From: Flammula alnicola
Taxonomy: Eukaryota; Basidiomycota; Agaricomycetes; Agaricales; Strophariaceae
NCBI GenBank assembly: GCA_015499995.1
Contig: JADNRV010000091.1
Span: 124,001 to 188,000 of the forward strand
Direction of reading: 5' to 3'
Length of the DNA: 64,000 nt
Part shown: in pieces, positions 22,453 to 34,622 of the stretch
How positions within the stretch are numbered: the stretch's first letter is position 1
Layout of the letters: every line of letters begins with the position of its first letter
Made by a program: the position numbers and the translations under genes
Notes under the pieces: model-generated
The model's database searches: none
Told to the model about the DNA's origin: nothing
What the model saw: the letters and a program-made list of their open reading frames with translations, nothing else

Positions 22453-24548
22453 TCAAGGTGTCGGTGGTCCCATAATTGCCTCGATATCGTGGTCCACATC
22501 CATATCGTTGTCATGATTTTCAGAAGTGTACCCACTTTGTCCACCCTGGGGCTCACCATACGAAGCAAACGTGGGCGCGGGCGAGGGCTCGTACTCAACA
22601 GACCCTTCCGGCTCATACGCAGTTGAATGGCGCAGCGGGCTCGGACTCGGTTGGTTCCTTTCCGGAGGAAATGTCGGATACGGTGACGACGAGGACGAGG
22701 ACGGTATCACGGGTTCGTGGTCTACCACACCGAGCTTCGCCTTCGCCTCGGCCGCCTTCCTCGCCTTTTCCTCCGCCTTGCGTTTGGCGTCCGCGTGCCG
22801 CCGCGTCTCAGCCTGCTGGCGCCTCTTCTCGCGCTGTTTCCGCTTATCCTCTTCGAGCTTGTCGGCGGCCGCCATCTTGGCGAGCTCGACTTTGGCTTCT
22901 TCGTCTTCGAGAGCGTCAAAGGCCCATTCTTCTTGCATGAATTCGGGGTAACGTTCGCATGCGGGGCGCCAGGTGCGTTTGGGTTGGGTGTCGTCCGATG
23001 TAGTGGCAGCAGAACTTTCTTGCTGGACAGGAGGTTTGGTATCGGAGGTATCAATTATGGGCTTCGTATCCACGTCAGAAAGAGCAGAAAGAGGAGCAGC
23101 GGGAGTAGCAGGAGTCGCTGAAGGGATTGGACTTGTGGGTTTGCCGTCTAGGACAGCATCGATATCTGGCGGAGGAGGAAACTCAAAGTCTGGCCCAGGG
23201 TTTAGACGGACACTCGCTTCATTGAATAATGAAATAAAAGGGTAGTAGCCCAACGTTCCGTCGTCGAATGGATTTTCCCTGTGTTCCTTCACACCTTCTT
23301 TTGTGCGTTTCCTCGAGTTGGCTTTCTGAGTGTCAGATTGTCGGAGAGGAAGGTAATCATACAGGTCTTCGAAAGCAACGCCCTGAGGCTCGCCATTCAC
23401 GAAGAAGGCGATGCGAGAGTCGGGAAGTGTTGGTAAAGGGCGGAGGTTTGTCGTTGCCGTTTTAGTACCAGAAACGGCGGGGCCGCCGCGCTCTGGGAGC
23501 TTGCCATTGGCGGTCTTCTTGCTATTAGAAGGAACAGAGGCCGAGCTTGTGGTTCTACCAGAGTAATCCATTAGGGCCATCATCTCCTTGGATTGTGGGT
23601 ATTCCAGGATCTCGAATACCTCCTGGCCCTTGAGGTCGATGGGTATGCGTTCGCGTTTGAGGTGTGCGGGGTCGAGAGGATCCTTTTTGTTCGGCTGTCG
23701 GCGGGGTGGAAGGGATATATACATACCTATGACGTCTCCAGTGCCGAAAGGGCGTCCACAGGGACGTGGTCGAGACAGGGTGATTTTGTCGCCTGTTTTG
23801 TCGCGATATCCGTAGCTGTAGCCGTCCAGACCGACAGGAGCGTTCAGAGGCGCCTCTCTCCTACCCCACCCCAGCCGAACGTGGCTTCCTTCTCGCATCG
23901 ATTCGTCACCAACGTGTTCTCCGCCGCCGTGGAGGATTTTGACTTCCATATACCATTTTCCTTCGCGTATTGGGGCGTTACAGCGTCCACTTCTGAATCC
24001 TTTATTCCCAGCGATGCTAAGTCCGTCTTTCGACACCTTGAGGAATGGGCTGCGGTCCTCCCAGCTGACGCGAAAGGATGTTGGATTGCTCTCAATGGTG
24101 CGGCAGGGTGTTGCGTGCCCTGGGGGATTGATTCCAGCAGGTACATAGCGGTATCCGACGCGGTTGACACCTATCATCTCTGTTTTGAACCATTCTGAAC
24201 CTTCCGCTGTGGGTATGAAGGTGGGTCCACGCGAGATGGTCAGAATTGGTCTTGAAGAAAGATCTGCACGCGATGTTGCGAGAAGACTGTGGCATCGATT
24301 GAGTCAGTTATGGTTGATTGTGAGTGTTAACACAGTATCATGCACTCAGTGGTGTTGGCGTTACTTCCTGCATTACTGGCTTGATCTGAGGGTGCAGGCG
24401 ATGAGGCGGCTACAGGCGCTCGTTTTCGCTTTCGTGACGGTGCTGAGACAGTGTGAAGCAAGGTGGCACCATTTGTGTGAGTTGGAAACGGTATTTCATG
24501 ATTTGAAATTGTTTCTGGTGGAGGCGGCGAGGACCCTTCAGCACGCAT
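22453..24548 (-). CDS. BRE2: COMPASS/Set1C subunit, Bre2/Ash2-like SPRY protein
   Basis: Subunit of the histone H3K4 methyltransferase complex, acting in the nucleus. Two exons: the first (24548 to about 24342) is a Pro/Ser-rich leader with a KRKR nuclear-localisation-like patch. A 60-bp intron is followed by a 610-codon exon. The SPRY domain begins ISRGPTFIPTAEGSEWFKTE, VNRVGYRYVPAG, and continues with KVSKDGLSIAGNKGFRSGRC, GKWYMEVKILHGGG, HVRLGWGRREAPLNAPVGLD, and GYSYGYRDKTGDK. It resumes with IAFFVNGEPQGVAFEDLYDY and GYYPFISLFNEASVRLNPGP, which are hallmark Ash2/Bre2 blocks. A Ser-rich insert of about 110 residues splits the SPRY fold. The C-terminus has a highly charged helix (about 120 residues, Lys/Glu/Ala) and a disordered tail. 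No PHD or winged-helix domain precedes the SPRY, so it is Bre2-like in layout. Confidence 0.9.
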
Positions 24549-24945
24549 AAATCAATACTAGAGTAATAGTTGGAGGAAACCTACGTTTATGTAATGAGAA
24601 ATGGATTATTACTTCCAACCAATTTGGTTGTCGACTCCACCGTGCGAAATTTAACTATTCACAATACTCTGTATTCAATTTCCAGAGCTCTCAACAAGCT
24701 CTCAACGTCAACCTGGATACTTGGAGTCCCCTCAATGAACACCTGCTATATTAACAGGACTCGGATGTCGGACCAGACATGGGCGCTTAGGTTAGCCTAA
24801 GGCTGCTTAAGGCTCCTTTCATTTAGCTATTCCGCATCAATCCCTCTTTCAACGTTGACAGGTTCAATGCATATTTGTACTGCCTCGAGGCCAGTCTACA
24901 TAATGTGTTTAATGGCGAAATCGTTGTATATCGTCCCATCCGACA
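24549..24945. other. Divergent spacer, BRE2 and membrane gene
   Basis: 397 bp between two start codons. No supported ORF. A palindromic-looking CTTAGGTTAGCCTAAGG lies near 24787-24803; I cannot assign it a role. Confidence 0.4.
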
Positions 24946-27100
24946 ATGGACGTTCCGCTCGATGAACTTGAGGTTCCCTCTTCGTTGGCCCGTCGCAAGA
25001 ATCATCCGAACCAGTTACTGGCACCGCTTTCTGGCCGGGAAGCACCTGCACCAGAAGATAACCTTGGTGAGGGACTTCTTCAAGCAAATGATCGTCGCAG
25101 ATGGAGAGTTCTGTCGCAGGTAAGACGGATGGCACTCCTCACTTTTCCATCCTCTGACAATTGGATCTCACAGACGGATGAATATCTCTCTGCGTTCACT
25201 CCTCGCGCCGCTTATCCCAACCAGCTTACACCTGTAGAAGTCTCTCTCGCTGCTGGTGATGACTTCGATTCAGACCACCTTCAACCCAGTGTTCATAGAA
25301 GAATTTCGTCGCCAGTAAACTCTTGTCTCTTGGTTTCATGCCATACTTCATCTGACACCGATAATTAGTTAGACGAAGGCAACTTTTCTTTCACCCGCAG
25401 CGGCGATTATCCAAACCGTTTAACTGTTTCAGAAGAGTCAATAGTGCTTGAAGATGATCCCGACACAGACCAACTTGAGAGTAATGCCGGAGGAAAACCT
25501 GCTTCGTGGCACAGTACTAATACGCCAGATTCTCCGTTGCTCGGAGGAACTGACGAACGACTTCACCAATCTCGTTTATTTGAAGTCAGAAACAGAGGAC
25601 CTGCGGTTAACCTTCTCAGGCTCTTGTTTCTACTTGTAACAGTCCTATCTTACTGGTTTTACCTACTCCTATCCTAGGGTTGATGAAAAGGAGGGTGGAA
25701 CAATTCATGAACAACATGGATCTTCGCATTTGTGGACCCAAGCCTTCCTTGTCTGCTGGGACCCAAAGCGACTGTACAATCCAGCCGAACCCTGATATTG
25801 CAGGAATTGGGGTAAGATTGTTTACCCACATCCTTGGGTGTCATCTCACGAATTATATAGGGCAGAGTCGCGCTATATGCTCAGAGCGTGCTATTGGGGT
25901 TTCTCCTTGTGTTTTCCCCCAAGCTTGACGCAGCATCTCCAGCACGTTGGGCACTCGGAGTTTCTGCGTTGGGATTCCTCGCATCTGCCATTATCTCATC
26001 CATAACAAACCAAATTACGCTATACCATCTCGAGGTGGCCACACAGATGCAAGAAATACCACTCGTCATTCTCACAACGGCCGAATTCGTTTCCCCGAGG
26101 TCAAGAGGTCCCTATATCTTGATTCTCTATCTCATCCGCGGTCTGATGTATGCAGCTGTGGTGTATTGGGGGGGCATCCAGGGTCCATGCTTTGGTACTC
26201 AATCGGAATGCAACGGGACGATGTTGGTAAATAATGGTCTGATATTGTGGTTCAGCCGTTCGACGCGCATCATTGATCCCCAACACCGGTTTAGAGGAAT
26301 GTTTTTCACGACTATCATGGTCTGGTATGTCTTGGCAAACATTCTTTTTGACCCAGAAACATACCTTTTGGCCGCACAATCCCTCATCTCCAGCAAATCG
26401 AGGCACCAGTGGATCAAATTGCCACCAGTATGGTATTTTGCGCTCAACTGGCGCATACGCATTCGTCCTCTGGGCGTTGATCTGTATTCAACGCCGCCCA
26501 ACCGATTACCTGAAGGCCATCCTTGGAGTTCGATTTCGGACGTCGATGGGTCTTTGACCCCAGCCATAACCGATGCCGGCTATTCGGAATTAGGGTTTGG
26601 GCGGCGCCCCTCGCCCCATCGTTTCTTGGGCTTCTACATATTTCCAATCCCACTCAGCCAACGCACAAGACACCCTTGGCTGGTCCTTTGGGGATCGCTA
26701 CACATCCAAATCCGCCCAAGGAAAAGCCGCGAACATGGTTGACAGACAATCGGCCGCCAGCTTAAAACCATTCAAATCATACCAAAATCGGCAGTCAACG
26801 TGGCGTATTTCGTTGGGCACAAGAAAACGCCATCATTTTATTGAAAAATCCCAAATTTGATCGCGCCTTAGTCGGATATACTTGGGCGGCATTCGTATTC
26901 ACAGCCTGGAGAAGACGTTGACGCTCAATAATGTCGCACCAGGAGAGAACGCGTGGACCTATGGACAGATACTGGCAGTTCTTCTGACGATGATACCATT
27001 GGTCCAAGTATTGCAATTATTCCGCATCGTCCCTCAACGGCGGAGTATTCGGATGATGAAGACGCATGGGATGGTGACTAGGAGCTCGAGTTGCGAGTAG
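24946..27100 (+). CDS. Agaricomycete multi-span membrane protein, unknown function
   Basis: Starts MDVPLDELEVPSSLARRKNH at 24946 with a hydrophilic, acidic N-terminal third (LDEGNFSFTRSGDYPNRLTV, DDPDTDQLES). At least five helices follow: LLFLLVTVLSYWFYLLL near 25620, SLLGFLLVFSPKLDAASPAR, WALGVSALGFLASAIISSIT, YILILYLIRGLMYAAVVYWG, and FRGMFFTTIMVWYVLANILF. A Cys/Gly-rich loop (GGIQGPCFGTQSECNGTM) lies between the last two, and a final hydrophobic stretch is TYGQILAVLLTMIPLVQVL. It resembles uncharacterised mushroom integral membrane proteins. The joint near 26916 needs one base to link YTWAAFVFTAWRR with LTLNNVAPGENAWTYG. The exact C-terminus is unclear: another frame ends in an acidic SDDEDAWDGD just before 27080. 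Confidence 0.6.
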
Positions 27101-27614
27101 CCTCGCATTAATAAGTCACTCTAACCAGCATGTCAGGAAAGTTGTAACAAATCATACGTGTACTGTATATGTTAACATTCTGTCCATTTCCGTGTCAGTT
27201 CTTTGGCAAATAGATCCGCTCAAATACCAGAGACACATTCAACTTGAAGACTTCCGACAGCATTGGACTCCATCGGACTCGCAGTCATGATTGGCACTGA
27301 TACGTACGCGTCCATAAGTCGCGGTCGTGGATACACATGGAAAATATCAAATTGTGACTTGATTGAAATGGTTGAACGTGAATTTGAAAGATCATATTAT
27401 AAAGACTTGGATCGAGGCAATAGACTGTCATGAGCCTGGCAGTGGCGCCAACAGTGTAGAGGTCAAAGATCTAAATTGGGCCACTCCGATCAATTGGTTC
27501 CGCAACCGCGTTGACTGATCCTGAGCGGCTTTGACTCTCTTCGACTAGTACTGTAGTACATCTCTTGCCTTTCTGCCTACAATCTAATTTCTAGCTCTCT
27601 CAATTACCGTTACA
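27101..27614. other. Intergenic, promoter of the E2 gene
   Basis: No ORF above background. It contains the 5' flank of the E2 gene; pyrimidine-rich sequence (27535-27610) lies just upstream of its ATG, as in many fungal promoters. Confidence 0.45.
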
Positions 27615-28573
27615 ATGACAGCTCTAAGGCGCGTTCTATGTACCCTATTGTTTCATTGCTCATTCTGATGGATCGATCTAGACGAATTCAACGAGTGATC
27701 TTGCTCCTGATTTCGTCAATTACCCGAGCTAACCATCTCCTCAGGAACTCATGGACATTTCGAACAACCCCATCCCTGTAAAGACGTCTGCGTGTCATAC
27801 CTCTCTTCTGTTCTAACCTTCTGCTTTATTACTCAGGGAATCTCAGTCGAGCCGAAGGAAGACAACGTGTTTGAATGGAAATGTTCCATCAAAGCCGATG
27901 TGAGTCTAGTTGTGTCCGTTCTCATTTCACCCCTCATGTTGACCTCCATGAAAGTCAGATTCACCGTACAAGAATGGCACCTTTAACTTCACCTTGTCCC
28001 TGCCTACCAACTATCCATTCAAAGCTCCAACTGTGACTAATTAAGCTGTCATCCCCAACGCGTGGCGACGCTCTAACCGGCCTGCTTTGTTCTGCAAGGT
28101 GACCTTTACGACGAAGATTTATCACCCCGGAATCAATGAGGAAGGTGCCATCTGCGTTCCTATCCTCAGAGATGAGGTATGTACTTCATTTATCCCCGCC
28201 GATATCTTGTCATTTCTTAACTGGTGGTATAGTGGAAACCGGCAGTGACCTTGTCCACGGGTGAGTATTCTGTTTTACTTCTTCGATATTGAAATTGACA
28301 CGCTTTGCCTTCGCGGATAGTTTTATCTATTATCCAGGAGAAAGTCAACAACCCCAGCCCGGATGACCCTTTCGAGCCCGACATTGCCGCTGTGCGCGAC
28401 TTTTATCCTTCGTTTGCGTCTTCGGTCCTAACTTTTATATTTTAGCAACTCAAGAACGACAAGACCAAATTTCTGGCTACAGCAAAGGAATGGACGAAGA
28501 AGTAAGTATGCCTTGCCATATCTTATAATCGTGTTTGCTTACTATCCCTCACGTGTGTAGGTACTCGGCTTGA
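27615..28573 (+). CDS. Ubiquitin-conjugating enzyme E2 with HPG motif
   Basis: UBC-fold E2 of about 150 residues in seven or eight small exons. MTALRR is followed by a tiny exon (RIQR) and ELMDISNNPIP, then GISVEPKEDNVFEWKCSIKA, SDSPYKNGTFNFTLSLPTNY, PFKAPT, VTFTTKIYHPGINEEGAICV, PILRDEWKPAVTLST, VLSIIQEKVNNPSPDDPFEP, QLKNDKTKFLATAKEWTKK and YSA, ending at TGA 28571-28573. The catalytic Cys is in EGAICVPIL. The usual HPN motif eight residues before it is HPG here, because the codon is GGA. The C-terminus (ATAKEWTKKY) is Ubc4/UBE2D-like, while the WKPA segment recalls UBE2L3. It probably works with RING or HECT ligases in protein turnover. The first two introns have weak donors, one possibly GC-AG. 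Confidence 0.88.
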
Positions 28574-29084
28574 TGATCAAGGTTTTAACAATGAACTCGG
28601 ACTTCATGAGATATTTGAATCTAACAGCTTGTAACTTTACTGTACTCATTACAGCATTATCCATTGTGGTCGAGAATGCTTTCCACGCCTGCCTTGAACA
28701 AGAAATGAACCCCATATTTACATATGTTGAATTGAGTCGACAAAATGAATGATGAATCCGCATTCGGCATTGGCTTGTACTAACCGTGACGGCGCAGTGT
28801 TGAGTTTTCACTTCCGTGAAAAATCGTTCCATTCATTCTTCCTTCGTCTTCTAGCCAGAGAAATCCTCTCGGCTGCTTGGCTATTCGCCTATGTTCAATT
28901 TCTTTGTTTGATTTCCTTGGAATCATCGCCAGTCCAACCCTGCGAAGTCCCTTCCTTTCTGATCTTCTCCAACTCCAAAGAGTGCAGCCTCGTGTTTACC
29001 ACGTTGCCTTGTGTCTTTTCCAAATAGCTATCTGACAACTACCCTACCTTCAACGTGTATAAAACGAGGGACGTACCACCCAAT
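28574..29084. other. Intergenic spacer
   Basis: 3' flank of the E2 gene and promoter of the large disordered-protein gene. A TATAAAA sequence at 29058-29064 lies only 21 bp before the ATG at 29085, too close for a normal TATA box unless the leader is nearly absent. No ORF supported. Confidence 0.4.
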
Positions 29085-32000
29085 ATGCATCGTTTTCGGT
29101 AAGCAGAGTCCATTGCTTATTTTTTGATCTATGGGTTCGCTACTCATCCCCCTTGCCTTTTTTATACAATACTAACAGCAAAAAATCTGACGCGAAACGC
29201 AGCCAGGTCCCTCCGAACTTGGACTCGCACGAAGCCCTGCCAGAGCTCCCACCTACGAACGACTTCCGTACCTCGCTTATCTTACCAGAGTGAGTGTTAT
29301 TGTGTTTTTGCCCGTAGTTCTAGACGTAACTTGGAACTTTCGTCCGCATCCGCCAGTCTCTCTCGTCGCTTTTCTCTATTGCGCTCTGCGACTGGAGACC
29401 CCGTTTCGTTGGACAATCTCAGGACCAGGCTAGCAAACCAGCGAGCTCGAGGTGCACCGAACCAGATCAGCGAGGAGGAAGAGGATATGTTGTTGGAGAC
29501 TCTTGGCCGGTTAAGGTCTCGCGCCACACCTTCGCCAGGTGCGTCTCAGGAGCATGTAGCCGAGGGACAAGATGGGGCAAGGAACTCGGTGAGGTCGACA
29601 GCCACTGCTACGTCAAGTGTCACATCATCACCCAGTCGATCAACAAAACGGTACAGCAACAATCTATTCGGGTCTGGGCGCCTACGGGACTACACCTACC
29701 TCAAGAGTGTCGCATCTTCTAAAGGCTCGGGCAGCAGCACACGTACCGTTTCTCTGACCCCGACCGAAAGTTCGACAAGAGAGCCATCGAATGCAAGCTT
29801 GCGACCCGTCACTCCGGAGGGCAACACTCCCTCTTCTTCCGTCCAATCAAGTCCAAACGAGAAAAGCCTCATACGCTCTGCGCCCCTAGTCCCACCTGCT
29901 CCATTCGGCGATAACCCAACACAAGTCGTTTCTGCTGCAGAATATCGCCTGCAGAAGACGTTGGGCCCATCTGTGCTCAAACGTGCGTCAATGGCCCTCG
30001 AACAGGCTATCAAGGAGATAGAAGACGAGGTTGAGGATGAGATTCTGCTACCCCGCTCTGTGCCCATTCCTCGGGGAAGCTTGGATCAGCCTACACCGGA
30101 AGTGGTGCGTCCCTTCGTGGTTCCCTAATTGTTCGAGTCTATCTCATCCTTTTTATCTGACAGCGGAATAGCAACGCCTCAAATAATTCTTCCGTTTACG
30201 AAGCTGGAATGGCTATCTCCATTGATAAAACCATCCACGATGAGTTTAGCGAACGCAGAGCTTCTCCAATCCCAGCACGGACGGTGCCAGGATACGTGCC
30301 AGGAATGCCTAGGCCCATGACCCCCCGAGACTTTGACTTTGATGAACAACGTTCGCATTCGACTACACCCCGCGCACAATCTCCTTTCCCAGATCCGCCA
30401 GCGTCTCCTACATTGGCAAACATCTCAACCACCAGGCTTAAACGCGAATCTACTTCTTCAACCGCAAGGCCATCGCCTACTACACCGGTGGCTGCTGCTC
30501 CCTTGTTTTTGCAACGAACTACCAACGGACGGTACACCCCAGACGACAGTCATCGATCCGGAAATGGAGAGCTTATCGACTTTGGCGAGAATCTGAGTTC
30601 TTCTATCCTTGGCAGACGAAGGCCTGCATCTCCTCTCTCTAGCCCGCCCTATCAGCCCATGGCCGTCTCAACAGTCCGACCTCCATCCCGTCCTACCACC
30701 CCCTCCAACGTTATTTGGACCACCAATCCTAATCAAGGGCATAAAAGTAGTTTCAGTTCACATAGCCGGAATAACAGTTGGACGACGGAAAGTGGTGGCA
30801 CGTCAAGCTCGGATTACCATGGGTCATTGGGTGGGCAGAATAAACCGCCACAGCGATCGCTGAAATCGCCTGCGCTGCCTGACTCTCCGATATACGATTT
30901 CGGCCAGAGTCCAGCATACTCCTTTGCTTCTGTTAGTCCGTCGAACGGGCAAGCGGCATCCTCCGAACGGCCACACGCGTATATCCCTAACGTGGACCTG
31001 GGTTCGCCCATTCTGGCTTCTACGCACGCTCCTCGATCCGATACCCCCACGCAAAACGCTCAACACTCCCCCATTTCACCTGCTTTCTCTAACTTTGATC
31101 TCTCGTCGAGGAACGGCAGCAGGCGGTCTTCAAGGCAAAATCCACCTCCCTCCCCTTTCAATATCAGCACGTTTCCCTCACTCGGCTTCGCTCCGCGCGC
31201 CAACTCTTCTCGATCTTCACTCGATTCTGTCGGTTCGAGTTTCCACTCCTGGGACGAAACTGACAAAGTGCTCAGTCTCTTTTTGGATTCGCAAGAGCAA
31301 CGACCTGCTGCATGGCACGACTTCGGCCAGGACCAGTCGAGCTCTGTCACTCCGGGCGATGGATCTCCTGACGAAGAAGAGTGGGATGCAGAGGATATCA
31401 TACAACGGTATGCAGGTCTGAAGAAGGCAGATATCGCTGCTGTCCAAGAGAAGCTGGTCACTGCTGCTTTTGCCAAGATCGCCAATACTGATCCTCGTGA
31501 TCGCGCTCCTTCTGCTTTGAGACGTCGTCGGCCTTCCACCTCGCAGTCGAATTACTCTAGAGTGAGCCTTTTCTTGTTTATTCTATTTACAAAATCTCTT
31601 ATACTTTCAATTTCAGATTGCAAGCCCTCCACCTCAACTACAGCCACCTGCCTCACCTTCACCTTATGTCATAGACGATCAATTCTCGAAAGCCAGTGCT
31701 TTGCTCAACTCCGTCGTCGACAGTATCAAGGACCAACCCCCTGCTCTTAATACCACTCCTATCACTCCTATGACGACTTCATCAGACGAAATTTCTCCTA
31801 ATACCCGCCGCAATCGTGATTTGGCTCATGTATTGTTCGGTACAGAAGACGAAGTGAAAGAAGACAATCCGGAAGACGAGACTGTCAGATTCAAGCCCGA
31901 ACCAGAGCCCGCCACTGCAAGTACAAGTACAAATCCTATAATATCGTCAACACCAACTACAGAATCCCCTCCAGTTCCCGCTATCGAATCTACACCTTCA

Positions 32001-34275
32001 CATTCGTTCGTTACACCTTATCTTCTTCGAAACCCTTCTATGCCAAGAATACCCCAGACACCTCAGGAGGAGGCCGATCTTACTCGCGAGATTCAGCAAA
32101 AGACCGACGCCGCGATGCTTGCTCTGAACAAAAATCCTTCCCATGTTAATTTGGGCGATGGCTTGAAGCACACCCCGTCGGTTCGGAGACGCATTGACCC
32201 AAGTCAGATATCCACCCCCAAACTTGTGTCAACTACAACGAGCGTCGAAACGATACCCCTTCGTACTCCATCACTATCTTCTAATAACAACCCCGGTCCT
32301 TCGAAGCTCGGTTCGCGGTTCAAGAAACTGCGCGGATCATTGCGTGCCAAGAATCTTGTTTCTTCAGGCGAAGAAACTGCTACACCCGAAACTTTCAAGT
32401 CACCTCCAACAAGTCAAACTGCCCATTATGACCCTGCTAAGTTGAATCCCCCTGGTGCTCCAAAGTTATCGAGTGCAACAGAGACAGGCAGGTTCAAGGT
32501 CCCTATTCCGAGTCCACCTGCCTCTGCGGGTCCTGGTTTGAAAGGATTCATGGCACGGTTCAGGAACAAGCAGCGAATGACGGAAATGCCTTCAGGGGCG
32601 GAATCATTGATACAATCTGCCACATCGCCTCTATCACCCACGTCGCCTCTAACGCCTCGTTCTTCCGAGCCTGCCACTCCAAAGCCAGGTGGATTGCCTA
32701 CAGATAGAAGCCAAACCTTGACGCCACGGCCGCCAGGCCAACCTCGGCCGATGTACTCGAGATTCCCGCCGGCAAATCCTCCCGCGGCTCCTGCGCCACC
32801 ACAGGCACCCGCTGAAGCAATGGATGCTTCTCAATCTGCTGCTGCCCTGGAGCAGTTGTTTAGAGCTGCAAACAATCTTGGTCTTGATGAGAATGCTCTG
32901 AACGATTTATTGGCACGCTCGGGTTCTACATCTTCCCGCAACCTCTTGTCCAGGAACCCCTCGAATGCTACGTCGACAGCCAGGCCAGCTGGCTGGAAAG
33001 ATTCTGAGCATGTCCAACAGGTTAGCTACGTTGGAAGCACAAGCTCAGATCAGACTGCGACTCCCACGAACTATGCGAGTCTGGCTAACGAGCAGCAAAG
33101 CAAGCCTAGAGTGGCTGATGTTCGACCAGTCACTCCAGAAGAGTCGGTATCAAGAAAACCTTCTGTCCGTAAACCCGATCACATACGCCGACCAAAGGAA
33201 GGACAGACTGAGAATGCCGCCAACGCAATTGTTCGCAGGACTATCATTTACGCAAACGATTCAGCTTCACCGGCAGAATTGTCCGCCCTTGTCCAGCGGA
33301 AAAACTCTTCGCGTCGGCGCAGAGTCAGTGCTACTTCCGTATCCGCTCGTTCTGTCCACGATCGTGCTCCGACTCCGCCGCCTCCGAAATCCCCGGTGAT
33401 CAAACGCTTCTCTGCTGATGGCCTGCCCCCTATGCCTCAAATGCCAAATTTCCTCGGCCAGGCAGACAAACTCTTGAATGCGCCATCCACGTCAACAAGC
33501 GGTCCTATTGAGAAGTCTAATTCAACATACGATTCCCTGTGAGTAATTTTTATGTGTACGCTGAGTCAAAATCCTGAGAAAGCCCCCCAGATATGACATG
33601 TATTCTGGGGAAAGCAGAGCCGCCAGCGTCTTGGCAGCTGATCCAAATGCCCACGGTGAGCAACAGCATACGAAGGGTGAAAGCTTGCCCCCCTTTGAGC
33701 CCGGTCCTGCCTTGGAAGTCATCCAGTTGGCCAATGGCGAGACGATATGGTGAGTAAACCATTCCTTTAAACAAATAGCATTCCCACACAATTTTTAGGA
33801 ACATTGTAAACGGGCTGCGTGACGCTGATGAAGAGTCTATATATTCCGGCCGCACAAGCTTTGCATCAGAATATTCTAACCGTGAGCCTGGAAACGATGG
33901 CCTGCAGTTCGCGAAGGAGCATGCCCGATCAGGGTCAAAAGGCAGCACATCCTCTTTCGTTTCTAAAAAGAAACCCCAGCAACAGCAAGGGAAAATACGG
34001 CCTGAGACCAAGGTCAGTTTCAGTCATCAAACCTTAGTTTTATGACAGACTCTGAAAAAAGTGTCGTTCAAGGTTTTCTACAGCTCTTCGGCCCAGATAG
34101 GCCGGCTAATCGAAAATCTTTCGCAAGGGGCGGATGCAGGATCGTTCAATTTCTGCCCAGTCTGCCCAATCGTCCTCCTGGACACTCTGCATCGTCGTCT
34201 GTATCCACCAACGACATCAACTGGACCGTGGAAGAACGACTCGACCGCATGTTGGGCGCAATGAATAGCTCATAA
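29085..34275 (+). CDS. Very large disordered Ser/Pro-rich protein (about 1,500 residues)
   Basis: Starts with a 14-bp exon (MHRFR) spliced to KKSDAKRSQVPPNLDSHEAL and PPTNDFRTSLILP, then via a distal acceptor to LSRRFSLLRSATGDPVSLDN. Further exons (about 29371-30105, 30179-31560, 31618-33542, 33591-33750, 33800-34012, 34051-34275) are almost wholly Ser/Thr/Pro-rich with many S/TP and RxxS sites. Ordered islands are few: DADIIQRY-like IQRYAGLKKADIAAVQEKLV (near 31400), EVIQLANGETIWNIVNGLRD (33710-33830), and the C-terminal block VSFKVFYSSSAQIGRLIENL, SQGADAGSFNF and NWTVEERLDRMLGAMNSS. One T is missing near 34153, between SFNF and LPSLPNRPPG. I recall the N- and C-terminal islands as conserved in mushrooms but know no function; a cytoskeletal or polarity scaffold would fit the composition. 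Confidence 0.7.
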
Positions 34276-34622
34276 ATTTGAATATTTTGTATTTTTTTCG
34301 ATCTTTTTTTTGGAGGACTTTGGCATGCTAATTGGATTCTAAATGATGCTTTGGGATGTATGTTTTGAATGTCCTTGTTTCTCCTTCCATCCATCCAGTG
34401 CAATAGTCGATAAATATGGTTGTCCAATAATCACAGCAAAGAAAACATAACCCTGAAAGCAAGATGAAAGCGAAGAACCCTATACTCCGTGAACGTCTAT
34501 CCATCGATTCACACACAACGCGACGAGGGCTTCAATTAATAGCCAGTCTTGCGTGAAGGTATATTGAAGGAGGGCGTGTGAGGGTCCAATGACGGTAGCG
34601 TGTGTGAAACGTCGAAAACATG
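34276..34622. other. Convergent 3' flank
   Basis: AT-rich sequence between the large disordered gene and the DUF6593-like gene. Begins with T-rich runs suited to 3' end formation. The last exon of the DUF6593-like gene may reach into this stretch, to about 34532. Confidence 0.4.

Noticed and set aside
22476..22951. Long plus-strand frames opposite the 3' part of BRE2
   Set aside because: They are antisense shadows of a low-complexity, GC-biased coding exon; the minus-strand reading has clear SPRY motifs.
29058..29064. TATAAAA as the TATA box of the large disordered gene
   Set aside because: Only 21 bp before the ATG, which would place the transcript start at or past the start codon.
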